Assembly (NCBI GenBank): GCA_020631275.1
Contig: JAHDHO010000009.1
Location: 1-32,359, forward strand
Direction of reading: 5' to 3'
Length of the DNA stretch: 32,359 nucleotides
Origin: Polaribacter sp.
Lineage (GTDB): Bacteria > Bacteroidota > Bacteroidia > Flavobacteriales > Flavobacteriaceae
The notes beneath the pieces were generated by a model. It saw only the letters and a program-made list of their open reading frames with translations. It was not told the origin of the DNA and made no database searches. The stretch's first letter is position 1. The number at the start of each line of letters is the position of its first letter. Made by a program: the position numbers and the translations under genes. This document shows positions 6,539 to 15,494 of the stretch, in pieces.

Positions 6539-9148
6539 TCATTTCTTCACCAACATTCGTTTAATCTCATTCAATTTCATTAAAGCTTCAATTGGGGTTA
6601 AAGCATCTATATTTGTTGCTAAAATTTCTTCTTTAATATTTTCTAATAAAGGATCATCTAATTGAAAGAAGCTCAATTGCATTTCTTCTTCTTGTGTTTG
6701 TTTTAAAACATCCTTTACTTCTGAATTTTTGTTGTTTTTTTCTAATTTTTCTAGAATTTTATTTGCTCTATGAATCACCATATTTGGCATTCCAGCAAGT
6801 TTAGCAACATGAATACCAAAACTGTGATTAGAGCCACCAGAAACCAATTTACGTAAGAAAATGATGTTATCTTCCAACTCTTTTACAGACACATTAAAGT
6901 TTTTAATACGCTCGAATGTTGTGGTCATTTCATTCAATTCGTGGTAATGCGTAGCAAATAATGTTTTTGCTTTGGTTGGGTGTTCATGTAAGAACTCAGA
7001 AATAGCCCAAGCAATCGATATTCCGTCATAAGTAGAAGTTCCTCTACCAATTTCATCTAACAAAATTAAACTACGCTCAGAAACGTTATTTAAGATCGAT
7101 GCAGTTTCGTTCATTTCTACCATAAAAGTAGATTCGCCCATAGAAATATTATCACTGGCACCAACTCTAGTAAAAATTTTATCTACGATTCCGATTTTTG
7201 CGTTTTGAGCCGGAACATAACTTCCCATTTGCGCCAATAAAACAATGAGTGCAGTTTGACGTAAAATTGCCGATTTACCAGACATGTTTGGTCCGGTAAT
7301 CATAATAATTTGTTGCTGATTTCTGTTTAAAACAACATCGTTTGCAATATAGGTTTGATCTATTGGCAATTGTTTTTCTATAACCGGATGACGACCATTT
7401 TTAATTTCTAAATCCGTGCTTTCGTCCATAATCGGACGAACATAATTGTTATCAATTGCTAAAACCGAAAAAGACAATAAACAATCTATTTTTGCAATAA
7501 TTTGTGCATTTTCTTGCACAATTTGTACATATTGAATGATGTATTGCAATAATTTAGAAAAAATTTCTTGCTCTAATTTGGCAATTTTTTCTTCTGCTCC
7601 AAGAATTTTAGTTTCGTATTCTTTTAATTCTTCTGTAATGTATCTTTCTGCAGAAACTAAAGTTTGTTTACGTATCCATTCTTCAGGAACTTTATCTTTA
7701 TGCGTATTTCTTACTTCAATATAATACCCAAACACGTTGTTAAACGCAATTTTTAAACTAGTAATTCCGGTACGCTCGGTTTCGCGCGCCAACATATTGT
7801 CTAAATACTCTTTACCAGAGTTAGAAATTGCACGTAAATCGTCTAATTCTTGATGCACTCCGTTGGCTATCGCATTTCCTTTATTGATGTTTACCGGAGC
7901 TTCATCAAACAAGGTTTCAGAAATTTTATCAATTAAATCTTGGCAAGTATGTAATTGATTTCCTAAAGATTTTACAGCGTTGTTTTTACTGCTTTCTGCG
8001 GATGCTTTTATTGGTAAAATTGCTTTTAAAGAATCTTTTAATAAAACAATTTCTCTTGGAGATGCTTTGCCAGTAGCCACTTTAGAAATTAAACGTTCTA
8101 TATCAGATACTTGTTTTAATTGATACGTTACGATCTGAGAAAAATCATCAGAATCTATAAAAAACTTTACCAATTCATGACGATTTTTAATCTCGTCGAT
8201 ATTTTTTAAAGGAAGCGCTAACCAACGTTTTAATAAACGTCCGCCCATTGGCGAAATAGTTTTATCTATTATATCTAAAAGGGTTACGGCATTTATAGAA
8301 TTCGGATTGTACAATTCTAAATTTCGAACAGTAAATCGGTCCATCCAAACATAATTATCTTCTGCAATTCTGCTAATATGTTGTATGTGTTTTAACTGAT
8401 TGTGTTGTGTTTCCGATAGATAATACAACACTGCACCTGCAGCAATAATTCCGTTTTTAACATCTTGTACACCAAAACCTTTTAAGCTTTTTACCTCAAA
8501 ATGATTTTGCAAAGTTTCGTTGGCATATTCCTTTTGAAAAACCCAATCATCTAAATAAAAAGTATAATATCTATTTTCAAAAAGTTCTAAAAATTGTTGC
8601 TTGTTTTGTTTTTGAACTAAAACTTCACTCGGATTAAAGTTTTGCAACAATTTATCGATGTATTCTGCCGTTCCTTGTGCTACTAAATATTCGCCTGTAG
8701 AAACATCTAAAAATGAAATTCCGAGTTGTTTTTTATCAAAATGAACCGCAGCTAAAAAGTTGTTAGTTTTGGTTTGTAAAACTTCGTCGTTTAAAGAAAC
8801 ACCAGGCGTAACCAATTCTGTAACACCACGTTTTACAATGGTTTTAGTCATTTTAGGATCCTCTAATTGATCGCAAATTGCAACACGCATTCCTGCTTTT
8901 ACCAATTTTGGTAAATAGGTATTTAAAGAATGATGCGGAAAACCAGCCAAAGCAGTTTCAGAATCTGAACCAGCGCCACGTTTTGTCAACGTAATTCCTA
9001 AAACTTCTGCAGCCTTTTTAGCATCTTCACCAAAAGTTTCGTAAAAATCGCCAACTCTAAAAAGCAACATTGCATCAGGATATTTGTTCTTGATAGCGTT
9101 GTATTGTTTCATTAAAGGCGTTACCTTTTTAGCTTTTGATTTTGCCAA
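6539..9148 (-). CDS. mutS: DNA mismatch repair ATPase MutS
   Basis: An 869-residue full-length MutS, which recognises mispaired bases and starts repair with MutL. The N-terminal mismatch-binding domain starts [11 protein letters not shown] and has the Phe-x-Glu wedge in [11 protein letters not shown]. After the connector, lever and clamp domains comes the ATPase: Walker A GPNMSGKS (residues 619-626), GESTFMVEM (signature), [13 protein letters not shown] (Walker B) and [11 protein letters not shown]. The C-terminus ([16 protein letters not shown]) is the usual short dimer tail. The start is supported by the typical MutS1 N-terminus. It is transcribed divergently from the neighbouring RNA methyltransferase; the shared upstream region carries the heptamer array. 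Confidence 0.98.
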   Translation of the reverse strand: MAKSKAKKVTPLMKQYNAIKNKYPDAMLLFRVGDFYETFGEDAKKAAEVLGITLTKRGAGSDSETALAGFPHHSLNTYLPKLVKAGMRVAICDQLEDPKMTKTIVKRGVTELVTPGVSLNDEVLQTKTNNFLAAVHFDKKQLGISFLDVSTGEYLVAQGTAEYIDKLLQNFNPSEVLVQKQNKQQFLELFENRYYTFYLDDWVFQKEYANETLQNHFEVKSLKGFGVQDVKNGIIAAGAVLYYLSETQHNQLKHIQHISRIAEDNYVWMDRFTVRNLELYNPNSINAVTLLDIIDKTISPMGGRLLKRWLALPLKNIDEIKNRHELVKFFIDSDDFSQIVTYQLKQVSDIERLISKVATGKASPREIVLLKDSLKAILPIKASAESSKNNAVKSLGNQLHTCQDLIDKISETLFDEAPVNINKGNAIANGVHQELDDLRAISNSGKEYLDNMLARETERTGITSLKIAFNNVFGYYIEVRNTHKDKVPEEWIRKQTLVSAERYITEELKEYETKILGAEEKIAKLEQEIFSKLLQYIIQYVQIVQENAQIIAKIDCLLSFSVLAIDNNYVRPIMDESTDLEIKNGRHPVIEKQLPIDQTYIANDVVLNRNQQQIIMITGPNMSGKSAILRQTALIVLLAQMGSYVPAQNAKIGIVDKIFTRVGASDNISMGESTFMVEMNETASILNNVSERSLILLDEIGRGTSTYDGISIAWAISEFLHEHPTKAKTLFATHYHELNEMTTTFERIKNFNVSVKELEDNIIFLRKLVSGGSNHSFGIHVAKLAGMPNMVIHRANKILEKLEKNNKNSEVKDVLKQTQEEEMQLSFFQLDDPLLENIKEEILATNIDALTPIEALMKLNEIKRMLVKK

Positions 9149-9174
9149 GTTTTAGAAATTTTCTGTTAGTTTTG

Positions 9175-9182
9175 CGAAGATA
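9175..9182 (-). promoter_or_regulatory. possible -7 box of mutS
   Basis: On the minus strand TATCTTCG differs from TAnnTTTG at one base and lies 26 nt before the mutS ATG, directly beside the heptamer array. Confidence 0.35.
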
Positions 9183-9190
9183 GAAAAAAG

Positions 9191-9263
9191 TCTTTAGCCT
9201 TTAGCTCTTAGCCATTAGTTTTCATACCAAACTAGCTAAAAGTAGAAAGCTAAAAGCTAAAAG
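9191..9263. repeat. inverted array of 4 + 4 heptamers
   Basis: Four consecutive 7-mers ending in TTAG (TCTTTAG, CCTTTAG, CTCTTAG, CCATTAG; 9191-9218), a 17-nt spacer, then four 7-mers of the complementary type (CTAAAAG, TAGAAAG, CTAAAAG, CTAAAAG; 9236-9263). The phase is exactly seven on both sides. It lies between two divergent genes. Confidence 0.85.
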
Positions 9264-9271
9264 TTTAAAAC

Positions 9272-9799
9272 ATGAGGAAATTAAAAAATAACGAATTAGG
9301 TAGAATAACTGTTGATGAGTTTAAAACAGTAAAAAAAACACCAATTATTGTAGTTTTAGACAATATTAGAAGTTTAAATAATATTGGTTCTGTTTTTAGA
9401 ACTAGCGATGCTTTTTTAGTTGAAAAAATATATTTGTGTGGTATTTGTGCTACACCACCAAATAAAGAAATTCATAAAACGGCTTTAGGTGCAACAGAAT
9501 CTGTTGATTGGGAATATGTAGAAGATACATTAACTTTAATTGAAAAACTAAAAGCAGAAAATGTAAAAGTTTTAGCAATAGAACAAGCAGAAAACTCAAC
9601 AAAACTAGATACTTTTTATCCGAAGAAAACAGAAAAATATGCCATTGTAATGGGTAACGAGGTAAAAGGTGTACAGCAAGAGGTTGTAAATGCTTCCGAT
9701 ATGTGTATCGAAATTCCGCAATTAGGCACCAAACATTCGCTAAATATTTCGGTTACTACAGGTGTTGTTATTTGGGATTTGTTTCAGAAATTACAATAG
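9272..9799 (+). CDS. TrmH/SpoU-family RNA 2'-O-methyltransferase
   Basis: A 175-residue SPOUT methyltransferase with all three motifs: LDNIRSLNNIGSVFRTSDAF (motif 1), AIVMGNEVKGV (motif 2) and IPQLGTKHSLNISVTTGVVI (motif 3). It methylates a ribose 2'-hydroxyl in tRNA or rRNA. Size and motif spelling fit the TrmH/RlmB branch, but without the RlmB N-terminal substrate-binding domain, so the target is open. The ATG at 9272 is 8 nt after the heptamer array. It is divergent from mutS and clearly distinct in sequence from the other SPOUT enzyme at 3524-3982. Confidence 0.92.
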   Translation: MRKLKNNELGRITVDEFKTVKKTPIIVVLDNIRSLNNIGSVFRTSDAFLVEKIYLCGICATPPNKEIHKTALGATESVDWEYVEDTLTLIEKLKAENVKVLAIEQAENSTKLDTFYPKKTEKYAIVMGNEVKGVQQEVVNASDMCIEIPQLGTKHSLNISVTTGVVIWDLFQKLQ

Positions 9800-9849
9800 A
9801 AACTTTTTTATTAAAAATGAAAGGACTAATTTTATGGTGCTATAAATTT

Positions 9850-9867
9850 AAGAAGTAAACACTTCTT
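9850..9867 (+). terminator. weak terminator-like hairpin just before the kinase ATG
   Basis: AAGAAGT (9850-9856), loop AAAC, ACTTCTT (9861-9867) followed by three T. It ends 8 nt before the kinase start, so it could end the methyltransferase transcript or sit in the kinase leader. Confidence 0.35.
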
Positions 9868-9875
9868 TTTGAACT

Positions 9876-11834
9876 ATGAAAAAAGAAATACCTCTCCTAC
9901 TTTTATTTAACGTATTTGCTGTTTTTAATGCATTTACGCAAACACCAAAAGATTCACTAAATTTTTATTTAGACAATGCTAAAGGATCTAAAAAGGTTAC
10001 ATATCTTAAAAGAGCTATTACCTTACTAGAAGATTTAAAAATAGATTCTTTAATACAACAAACTAGTATAGAATATGCCAAAGAAAGTTATTTTGCGAAA
10101 GATACTTTGGGTTTAACTTTTTCTAAGAATAAATTACAAAATCATTTTAAACGCAGTAAAGATTCTTTTTCTTTAGCTAAGGCTTACCATTTTGCCGCTT
10201 TAAATCATAAAATAAAAAATAATTTAGATAGTAGTTTTTACTATTATCAAGAATCTAAAAAAATTTTTATAGGTTTAAAAGATTCTGTAGAAACCGGACG
10301 AAGATTGCTCTCTATGGCGATACTTCAAGTTAAAGAACTCGATTATTTAGGTTGTGAAACAACCGCTGTAGAAGGTTTAAAATATATAGAACCTGCCCAA
10401 GATAAAGAATATAGAACTCTAATTTCTTTATATCAAACCTTAGGAAATGCTTTAGGCCACTTAAACAGACCTCAAGAATCTAGAGCCTATTATATAAAGG
10501 CAAGAGAAATGGCTAAATTTAATACGGTAACCTCTAGAAGAGAAGTTAACTATTTAAATTTATATAATAATATTGGCGCAACTTACGTAGATGAGGGTAA
10601 TTTTGATAAAGCAATTGCTTTGTTTAAAGAAGGTTTACGTTTTGATAGTATAGCCATAAAATACCCAAGACAATATCAAAATTTATTAGGAAGTTTATCT
10701 TCTGTATATTTTAGACAAGGTAAAATTGATAAAGCAATTTCTGGTTATAAAACAGTTTTAGAAGGAAGAAAAAAATCTAAATACGTTTATGGTGAAAGTG
10801 TTTCACATAGTTTATTAGCAGAAGCTTACATGAAAAATAAACAATATAATTTGGCAAAAAAACATGCTTATATTGGTTTAGAGTTAGGTAAAAAAACAAG
10901 AAATAACGAGCAAGTTTTAGACTGTTTACAATTTTTAACTGAGTTAACTTTTGGTGAAACAGCCAAAAAGCATTTTAAAGAATATGTTCAATTAAAAGAT
11001 AGTTTATTTACCAGAGAAAGAACTCGAAAAAATCAATTTGCCAAGGTTATATACGAAACCGAAAAAAAAGAAAAAGAAAACACAAGTTTAAAAGTAGAAA
11101 ATCAACGTAAAGAACTACTAATAAAAAGTGAAAAACAACAAAAAACGATTGGCTTTTTAGTTGCAGGCGCTGGTATTCTTTTTATTGGTTTTGGTGCAAA
11201 TATTGTTGCTAGTAGAAGAAAAAAAATACTTTTTGAAGCTAAACTATTACAAGTAGAAGCCAGAGAAAAAGAAAGACAACAAATTGCTAAATCTTTACAT
11301 GATGAGGTTGCTGGCGATATTAGAATGTTGCATTTAAAATTAGAGAAATCTAATCAATTAGAAGAGGCAAATAGTCTAAATATTATAAAAGACAATGTGC
11401 GTAATTTGTCGCATCAACTAAGTAGCGAGAGCTTTGATAAAGTATCGTTTAAAGACCAAATTATAAACTTAGTATCAGATTATTTTGAGCCTAATTTTAG
11501 AATTAAAATACATGGTTTAGATACTATTCTATGGAAAGAAATTAATAATTCTATAAAAAGAACCTTGTTTTTAACTATTAGAGAAAGTATTCAAAACGCT
11601 AAGAAATATGCAGAAGCAACAGAGCTAATTTTAAGTTTTTCTGGAAGTAAAAAGAATCTAATTTTAGAAGTTTCTGATAACGGAATAGGTTTTGATGTAA
11701 CTGCAAATAAAAACGGAATAGGTTTAAAAAATATTAGAGAAAGAGTAGAAGATTTAAACGGTGTTTTTACTATTGATAGTGAGCTAGAAAAAGGAACAAC
11801 TATTAAAATTGATATTTCAAAAAATGGAAAATAA
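9876..11834 (+). CDS. TPR-containing sensor histidine kinase (LytS/NarX-like)
   Basis: A 652-residue two-component sensor typical of Bacteroidota. It has a signal sequence (about residues 5-22), a periplasmic tetratricopeptide domain (about 75-370; e.g. LYNNIGATYVDEGNFDKAIALFKEGL), a coiled coil, one transmembrane helix (about 424-446), a second coiled coil (KLLQVEAREKERQQIAKSL), and a HisKA_3-type phosphorylation site at H475 in SLHDEVAGDI. The HATPase domain follows, with SIQNAKKYAE (N box), DNGIGF (D601) and GIGLKNIRERVE. It probably senses an envelope signal through the TPR region and phosphorylates the response regulator whose gene overlaps its end by 11 nt. The signal and target genes are unknown. 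Confidence 0.93.
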   Translation: MKKEIPLLLLFNVFAVFNAFTQTPKDSLNFYLDNAKGSKKVTYLKRAITLLEDLKIDSLIQQTSIEYAKESYFAKDTLGLTFSKNKLQNHFKRSKDSFSLAKAYHFAALNHKIKNNLDSSFYYYQESKKIFIGLKDSVETGRRLLSMAILQVKELDYLGCETTAVEGLKYIEPAQDKEYRTLISLYQTLGNALGHLNRPQESRAYYIKAREMAKFNTVTSRREVNYLNLYNNIGATYVDEGNFDKAIALFKEGLRFDSIAIKYPRQYQNLLGSLSSVYFRQGKIDKAISGYKTVLEGRKKSKYVYGESVSHSLLAEAYMKNKQYNLAKKHAYIGLELGKKTRNNEQVLDCLQFLTELTFGETAKKHFKEYVQLKDSLFTRERTRKNQFAKVIYETEKKEKENTSLKVENQRKELLIKSEKQQKTIGFLVAGAGILFIGFGANIVASRRKKILFEAKLLQVEAREKERQQIAKSLHDEVAGDIRMLHLKLEKSNQLEEANSLNIIKDNVRNLSHQLSSESFDKVSFKDQIINLVSDYFEPNFRIKIHGLDTILWKEINNSIKRTLFLTIRESIQNAKKYAEATELILSFSGSKKNLILEVSDNGIGFDVTANKNGIGLKNIRERVEDLNGVFTIDSELEKGTTIKIDISKNGK

Positions 11835-12501
11835 AATTAAAATTTTAGTTGTTGATGATCATCAATTAGTTATTCAAGGAATTTTATGTTCTTTAAAAGA
11901 TATAGGAGATTTTGATGTTGTAACAACAAATAGTTGTGATGAAGCCTTTCTATTGATAAAACAAAGTCAAAACACCAAGCCCTTTCAGCTTTTATTTACA
12001 GATTTAAGCTTTGATAATTCTACAGAACAAACAAAACTAGATGGCGGTGAAGAATTGATTAAAGCGATTAAAAATAATGGTTTAGATATAAAAATAGCAG
12101 TAATAACAGGGCATACAGAAACCAATAGAGTATACAATGTTATTAGTAACTTAAACCCGAACGCTTATTTACTAAAAAGTAAATGTGATGCAGCAGAAAT
12201 TGGTTTTGCATTAACTAAAATGTTGGCTAACGATTATTATTATACGCATGAAATTCATCAGAAAATAATGCGTAGAAACATCGTTCAAATACAAATGGAT
12301 GACATTGCTATACAAGTCTTAAAAGAGTTGCCAAATCAGCCTAAAATAAGCAATTTAGAAGGTGTTATTAAAAAGAGTGATGGTTCTATTGTAAAACTTA
12401 GATCTATAGAAACAAAATTAGCGAATCTTAGAACAGATTTAAACGCAAATAATAATACAGACTTAATTTTAAAAGCAAAAGAATTAGGTGTAATCGATTA
12501 A
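11824..12501 (+). CDS. response regulator with receiver domain and divergent LuxR-like C-terminus
   Basis: A 225-residue regulator. The receiver domain (about 1-125) has the acidic pair D11/D12 in LVVDDHQLVIQG, the phosphoacceptor D60 in LLFTDLSF, T95 in AVITGHTE and K118 in LLKSKCD. The C-terminal region (about 155-225) ends SIETKLANLRTDLNANNNTD and KAKELGVID, which follows the recognition-helix half of LuxR-type domains. The usual first half (LTxREREVL...G.s.kEIA) is replaced by an unusual KKSDGSIVKLR segment. The start is ATG 11824, overlapping the kinase stop by 11 nt; an in-frame TTG at 11809 is less likely. It is the cognate partner of the upstream kinase. Confidence 0.9.
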   Translation: MENKIKILVVDDHQLVIQGILCSLKDIGDFDVVTTNSCDEAFLLIKQSQNTKPFQLLFTDLSFDNSTEQTKLDGGEELIKAIKNNGLDIKIAVITGHTETNRVYNVISNLNPNAYLLKSKCDAAEIGFALTKMLANDYYYTHEIHQKIMRRNIVQIQMDDIAIQVLKELPNQPKISNLEGVIKKSDGSIVKLRSIETKLANLRTDLNANNNTDLILKAKELGVID

Positions 12502-12527
12502 ATGTTGTTTTTGCGGAAAATAACATT
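12501..12527 (+). terminator. weak hairpin after the response regulator
   Basis: AATGTTGTTTT (12501-12511) pairs with AAAATAACATT (12517-12527), 11 bp including one G-U, loop TGCGG. It has no following T-tract, so terminator function is uncertain. The rest of 12528-12670 shows no gene. Confidence 0.35.
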
Positions 12528-12677
12528 TCAAATTACGGATTTCCACAAAGTTATTTTTTTTACTAATACTATATTTGTCTTGTAGATAATGATAACTCAA
12601 TCATCTATAAAGAATGGGATTAATTGCGAGAAATGAGATTAGGGGCTTATTTTTTATCAATTATGAAGAAAAAGGAG

Positions 12678-12707
12678 AAAGCCTTTCTGTTAATTCAGAA
12701 AGGCTTT
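12678..12707 (-). terminator. terminator directly after mgtE
   Basis: A 12-bp perfect stem (12678-12689/12696-12707) with a 6-nt loop; the stem starts at the base after the mgtE stop codon. On the minus strand, AAAGCC...GGCTTT is followed by a short, purine-interrupted tract (CTCCTTTTTCTTC). Confidence 0.75.
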
Positions 12708-14057
12708 TTAAATACCTAAAATCATTTTTGCAATCATAAAATAAATTAAGATTCCAAAGATATCGTTACTAGTAGTAATAAAAGGGCCTGTTGCAATTGC
12801 CGGATCGATACCTCTTTTGTGTAGAAATAATGGCACAAATGTTCCTATTAATCCAGCAATAATAATTACGACTACTAGAGATACAGAAATTGCAAGAGAA
12901 AGATTCACTTCTCCTTTGTAGATCCAAACAAAAATAAATAGAAATAGGGCTAAAATAACACCATTTAAAGCGGCCAAAAGCATTTCTTTTAATAACCTAC
13001 TGTAAATACTTCCTTTTACATCATCATTAGCCAAACCTTGTACAATAATTGCAGATGATTGTACACCAACATTACCAGCCATGGCCGCAATTAATGGTGT
13101 AAAAAAGAAAAGCGTACCGTATTTAGAGAAAATATCATGAAAACCTTCCATAATAATAAACGCACCAACTCCACCAACTAAACCCAAAAACAACCATGGT
13201 AAACGAGCTTTAGTTAGTTCGAAAATACTATCATCAGAATCTACATCTTGAGTTAAACCAGCTGCCATTTGATAATCTTTGTCTGCTTCTTCTTTTAAAA
13301 CATCTACAATATCATCAATTGTAATTCTACCTAACAAAATGTTATTGTCGTCTACAACAGGTATGGCTTCTAAATCATATTTTGCCATAATTTTTGCGAC
13401 TTCCTCATCATTTTCATTAACATTAACTGCGTCTACTTTTGTTTTAGAAATTTCGGCAATTTTTTGTTCTGCTTTGGCAATTATTAAGTCTTTTAAAGAC
13501 AATCTACCAACCAGTTTATCTTGTTTATCTACAACATAAATAGAGTGTACTCTAGTTACTTCTTTTGCTTGTCCTCTAATTCTTCGCATACAACCAGCAA
13601 CCGTCCAAGTTTCATAAACTTTTACCAATTCTTTAGCCATTAAAGCACCTGCTGTATTGTCTTCGTAAGACAAAAGTTCTTTGATGTCTGCAGCTAATTC
13701 ATCATCTTCTAAAGCATCTATTACGCGTTCTTGGCGTTCTTCTGATAGTTCACCAATAATATCTGCAGCATCATCAGAATCCATTTCACCAACTTCATCT
13801 GCAATTTCTTTAGCAGATAAGTTTTCTAAAATTTTTTCTCTGGTATCTTCATCTAATTCAGTAAGAATTTCTGATGTTTTTTCGCTATCTAAAAGCTTGA
13901 TAATATAAATAGCTTCATCAAAATTTACTTCATCTAAAACCTCTGCAATATCTGCAAAGTGTACATCTTCAAAAAGTTCTTTAATTGCAGCATCATCATT
14001 CTTATAGATTAAGCCAATTAAATTCTCTAGAAATTCATCAGTAATTTCAAATGCCAT
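12708..14057 (-). CDS. mgtE: magnesium transporter MgtE
   Basis: A 449-residue MgtE channel for Mg2+ uptake across the inner membrane. It has a very acidic N domain (about 1-130; repeats such as [26 protein letters not shown]), two CBS domains (about 135-255; [39 protein letters not shown]) and a C-terminal five-helix membrane domain (about 285-449) with [20 protein letters not shown] and [19 protein letters not shown], which carry the conserved pore residues. Mg2+ binding to the acidic cytosolic domains gates the channel. Its start overlaps the end of rsmA by 11 nt, so the two are co-transcribed. A terminator abuts the stop codon. Confidence 0.96.
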   Translation of the reverse strand: MAFEITDEFLENLIGLIYKNDDAAIKELFEDVHFADIAEVLDEVNFDEAIYIIKLLDSEKTSEILTELDEDTREKILENLSAKEIADEVGEMDSDDAADIIGELSEERQERVIDALEDDELAADIKELLSYEDNTAGALMAKELVKVYETWTVAGCMRRIRGQAKEVTRVHSIYVVDKQDKLVGRLSLKDLIIAKAEQKIAEISKTKVDAVNVNENDEEVAKIMAKYDLEAIPVVDDNNILLGRITIDDIVDVLKEEADKDYQMAAGLTQDVDSDDSIFELTKARLPWLFLGLVGGVGAFIIMEGFHDIFSKYGTLFFFTPLIAAMAGNVGVQSSAIIVQGLANDDVKGSIYSRLLKEMLLAALNGVILALFLFIFVWIYKGEVNLSLAISVSLVVVIIIAGLIGTFVPLFLHKRGIDPAIATGPFITTSNDIFGILIYFMIAKMILGI

Positions 14058-14850
14058 TTTCTATTAATTTTTGAGTGAGAGAAATAAAATCTTTTACAGA
14101 TAATTGTTCTGGTCGTTTGGCAAATATAGGGTCTTCTTTTAAAGAATCCGAAAGTTGAAAAGACTTTAAACTAGAGCGTAACATTTTTCTACGTTGATTA
14201 AAAGCGGTTTTTACAACTCTAAAAAATATTTTTTCGTCTACTGGTAAAGAATAATCTTTTTTTCTGATTAATCTAATTACGCCAGAATCTACTTTTGGCG
14301 GCGGATTAAACACCGTTGGTGGTACCGTAAATAAGTATTCTACATCAAAAAAAGCTTGTGTTAAAACAGATAGAATTCCGTAGATTTTACTTCCTTCTTT
14401 TTCCGCCACTCTCATAGCAACTTCTTTTTGAAACATACCTGCAAATTCTGGTACAAATTCTTTATTTTCTATGGCTTTAAAAACAATTTGAGTAGAAATG
14501 TTGTACGGAAAGTTACCGATGATTGCTACTTGTTTTTTTTGAAATATTTCTTGAATATCTTTCTTTAAAAAATCGCCTTCGATTATAGAAAAATGCTCTT
14601 TAGATGTGTTTAAGTTTATATGTTCTAAAGGAAAAGTGTCGTGTAAATATGCAACAGACTCTCGGTCTAATTCCATTACAGTTACTTTTGCTTTTTTTTC
14701 TAATAAATATTTGGTTAAAACGCCCATTCCTGGTCCTATTTCTAAGACATCGTCATAACCGTTTTCTGTTAAAGCATCTGCAATATCTTTTGCAATACTT
14801 TCATCCGTTAAAAAATGCTGACCTAAATGTTTTTTTGCTTTTACAGACAC
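14047..14850 (-). CDS. rsmA: 16S rRNA (adenine1518-N6/adenine1519-N6)-dimethyltransferase
   Basis: A 267-residue KsgA/RsmA enzyme that dimethylates two adjacent adenines in the 3'-terminal hairpin of 16S rRNA late in 30S assembly. It has the family start [14 protein letters not shown] motif EIGPGMG (residues 37-43), VTVMELDRE (acidic loop), EGDFL and the catalytic NFPY (113-116), then the C-terminal domain with [12 protein letters not shown] and [13 protein letters not shown]. Full length. A TACCTTTG promoter box lies 25 nt upstream, and mgtE overlaps its end, so rsmA-mgtE is an operon. Confidence 0.97.
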   Translation of the reverse strand: MSVKAKKHLGQHFLTDESIAKDIADALTENGYDDVLEIGPGMGVLTKYLLEKKAKVTVMELDRESVAYLHDTFPLEHINLNTSKEHFSIIEGDFLKKDIQEIFQKKQVAIIGNFPYNISTQIVFKAIENKEFVPEFAGMFQKEVAMRVAEKEGSKIYGILSVLTQAFFDVEYLFTVPPTVFNPPPKVDSGVIRLIRKKDYSLPVDEKIFFRVVKTAFNQRRKMLRSSLKSFQLSDSLKEDPIFAKRPEQLSVKDFISLTQKLIENGI

Positions 14851-14875
14851 AATCTTTGTTTTTATCCTTCTAAGG

Positions 14876-14883
14876 CAAAGGTA
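14876..14883 (-). promoter_or_regulatory. -7 box of the rsmA-mgtE operon
   Basis: Minus strand TACCTTTG matches TAnnTTTG, 25 nt before the rsmA ATG. No clear -33 element. Confidence 0.5.
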
Positions 14884-14925
14884 CAGTTTAAAAGGCGTAA
14901 TTTTTATTAAGTTATAAAATTATAC

Positions 14926-14943
14926 AAACCCTCTTTTGGGTTT
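14926..14943 (-). terminator. possible weak terminator after the TPR/DUF4286 operon
   Basis: AAACCC (14926-14931), a 6-nt loop and GGGTTT (14938-14943) lie 12 nt past the end of the broken small gene. The stem is short and the following T-run is poor. Confidence 0.35.
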
Positions 14944-14955
14944 AACAAAACTAAA

Positions 14956-15137
14956 TTATTCTTTTTTTAAATTTAGAGAAAGCAGAAGTATACCAAAACC
15001 TAAACCAACTAAAAAACCGGCAATAGTTTCTTCTGGTTCTATGCCCCAATTTAGATAAGCAAGAATAGCACCAAAAACCAATAATAAAATACTTAAAATT
15101 TGTATTTTTTTCTATTTCTATAAAAAAATAACTTCAT
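14956..15137 (-). pseudogene. frameshifted small membrane-protein gene
   Basis: On the minus strand an ATG (15135-15137) directly abuts the stop of the upstream DUF4286-like gene. It reads MKLFFYRNRKK and hits a stop after 14 residues. One frame over, an uninterrupted coding frame continues ILSILLLVFGAILAYLNWGI, then EPEETIAGFLVGLGFGILLL and LNLKKE to a stop at 14956. Adding one A to the run of seven A would join both into a 60-residue protein with two transmembrane helices around an acidic EPEE loop. The span is 182 nt, one base short of 61 codons. It is either a real single-base deletion, a homopolymer sequencing error, or slippage-dependent expression. The function of the intact protein is unknown. 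Confidence 0.75.
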
Positions 15138-15467
15138 TTAATTACTTACACTTGTTGGAAAAAATTCTTTTACAACCTTTAATTCTGTTCTAAAAGCTAA
15201 CATTTTATCTGCAAACTTTTTTAGAGCTTCTAAGCGTAAATTATTTGCATCTATTTTGTAATACGATTCTAAATCTTCTCTAGATGCTGCTGTGTATTGT
15301 ATAGAATATGTTTTACCACCCATTTCTTCTTCTACCAAAACCTCTGTAAGTTTTGCTGATGTAAATTTACCAGTGTCTAAAACTTTTACAACATGAGATT
15401 CTATCCAAGTTAACCACTCGTTATGCACAGTGTTATCTATGTTTACTGTTACGTTATATATATACAT
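15138..15467 (-). CDS. DUF4286-family protein
   Basis: A 109-residue soluble protein starting MYIYNVTVNIDNTVHNEWLTW, with FTSAKLTEVLVEE, the beta strand KTYSIQYTA and the C-terminal helix ALKKFADKMLAFRTEL. This pattern is the DUF4286 family, a small ferredoxin-like fold widespread in Bacteroidota and often next to rsmA, as here. No function is established. It lies 27 nt downstream of the large TPR gene in the same direction, and the broken small membrane gene begins directly at its stop codon, so the three were probably one operon. Confidence 0.85.
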   Translation of the reverse strand: MYIYNVTVNIDNTVHNEWLTWIESHVVKVLDTGKFTSAKLTEVLVEEEMGGKTYSIQYTAASREDLESYYKIDANNLRLEALKKFADKMLAFRTELKVVKEFFPTSVSN

Positions 15468-15494
15468 TTTATACTTTTAATTGTTATTGATTAT

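Noticed and set aside
9191-9263. Reading the heptamer array as a CRISPR or tRNA-like structure
   Set aside because: Units are only 7 nt without spacers, and no cloverleaf or cas gene is present.
12502-12585. 27-codon ORF after the response regulator
   Set aside because: Short, low-complexity and overlapping a hairpin; no protein-like pattern.
13279-13908. Serine-rich open frames on the plus strand opposite mgtE
   Set aside because: They are mirror frames of the acidic MgtE N-domain and CBS region; no promoter, no domain, and the minus-strand product is certain.
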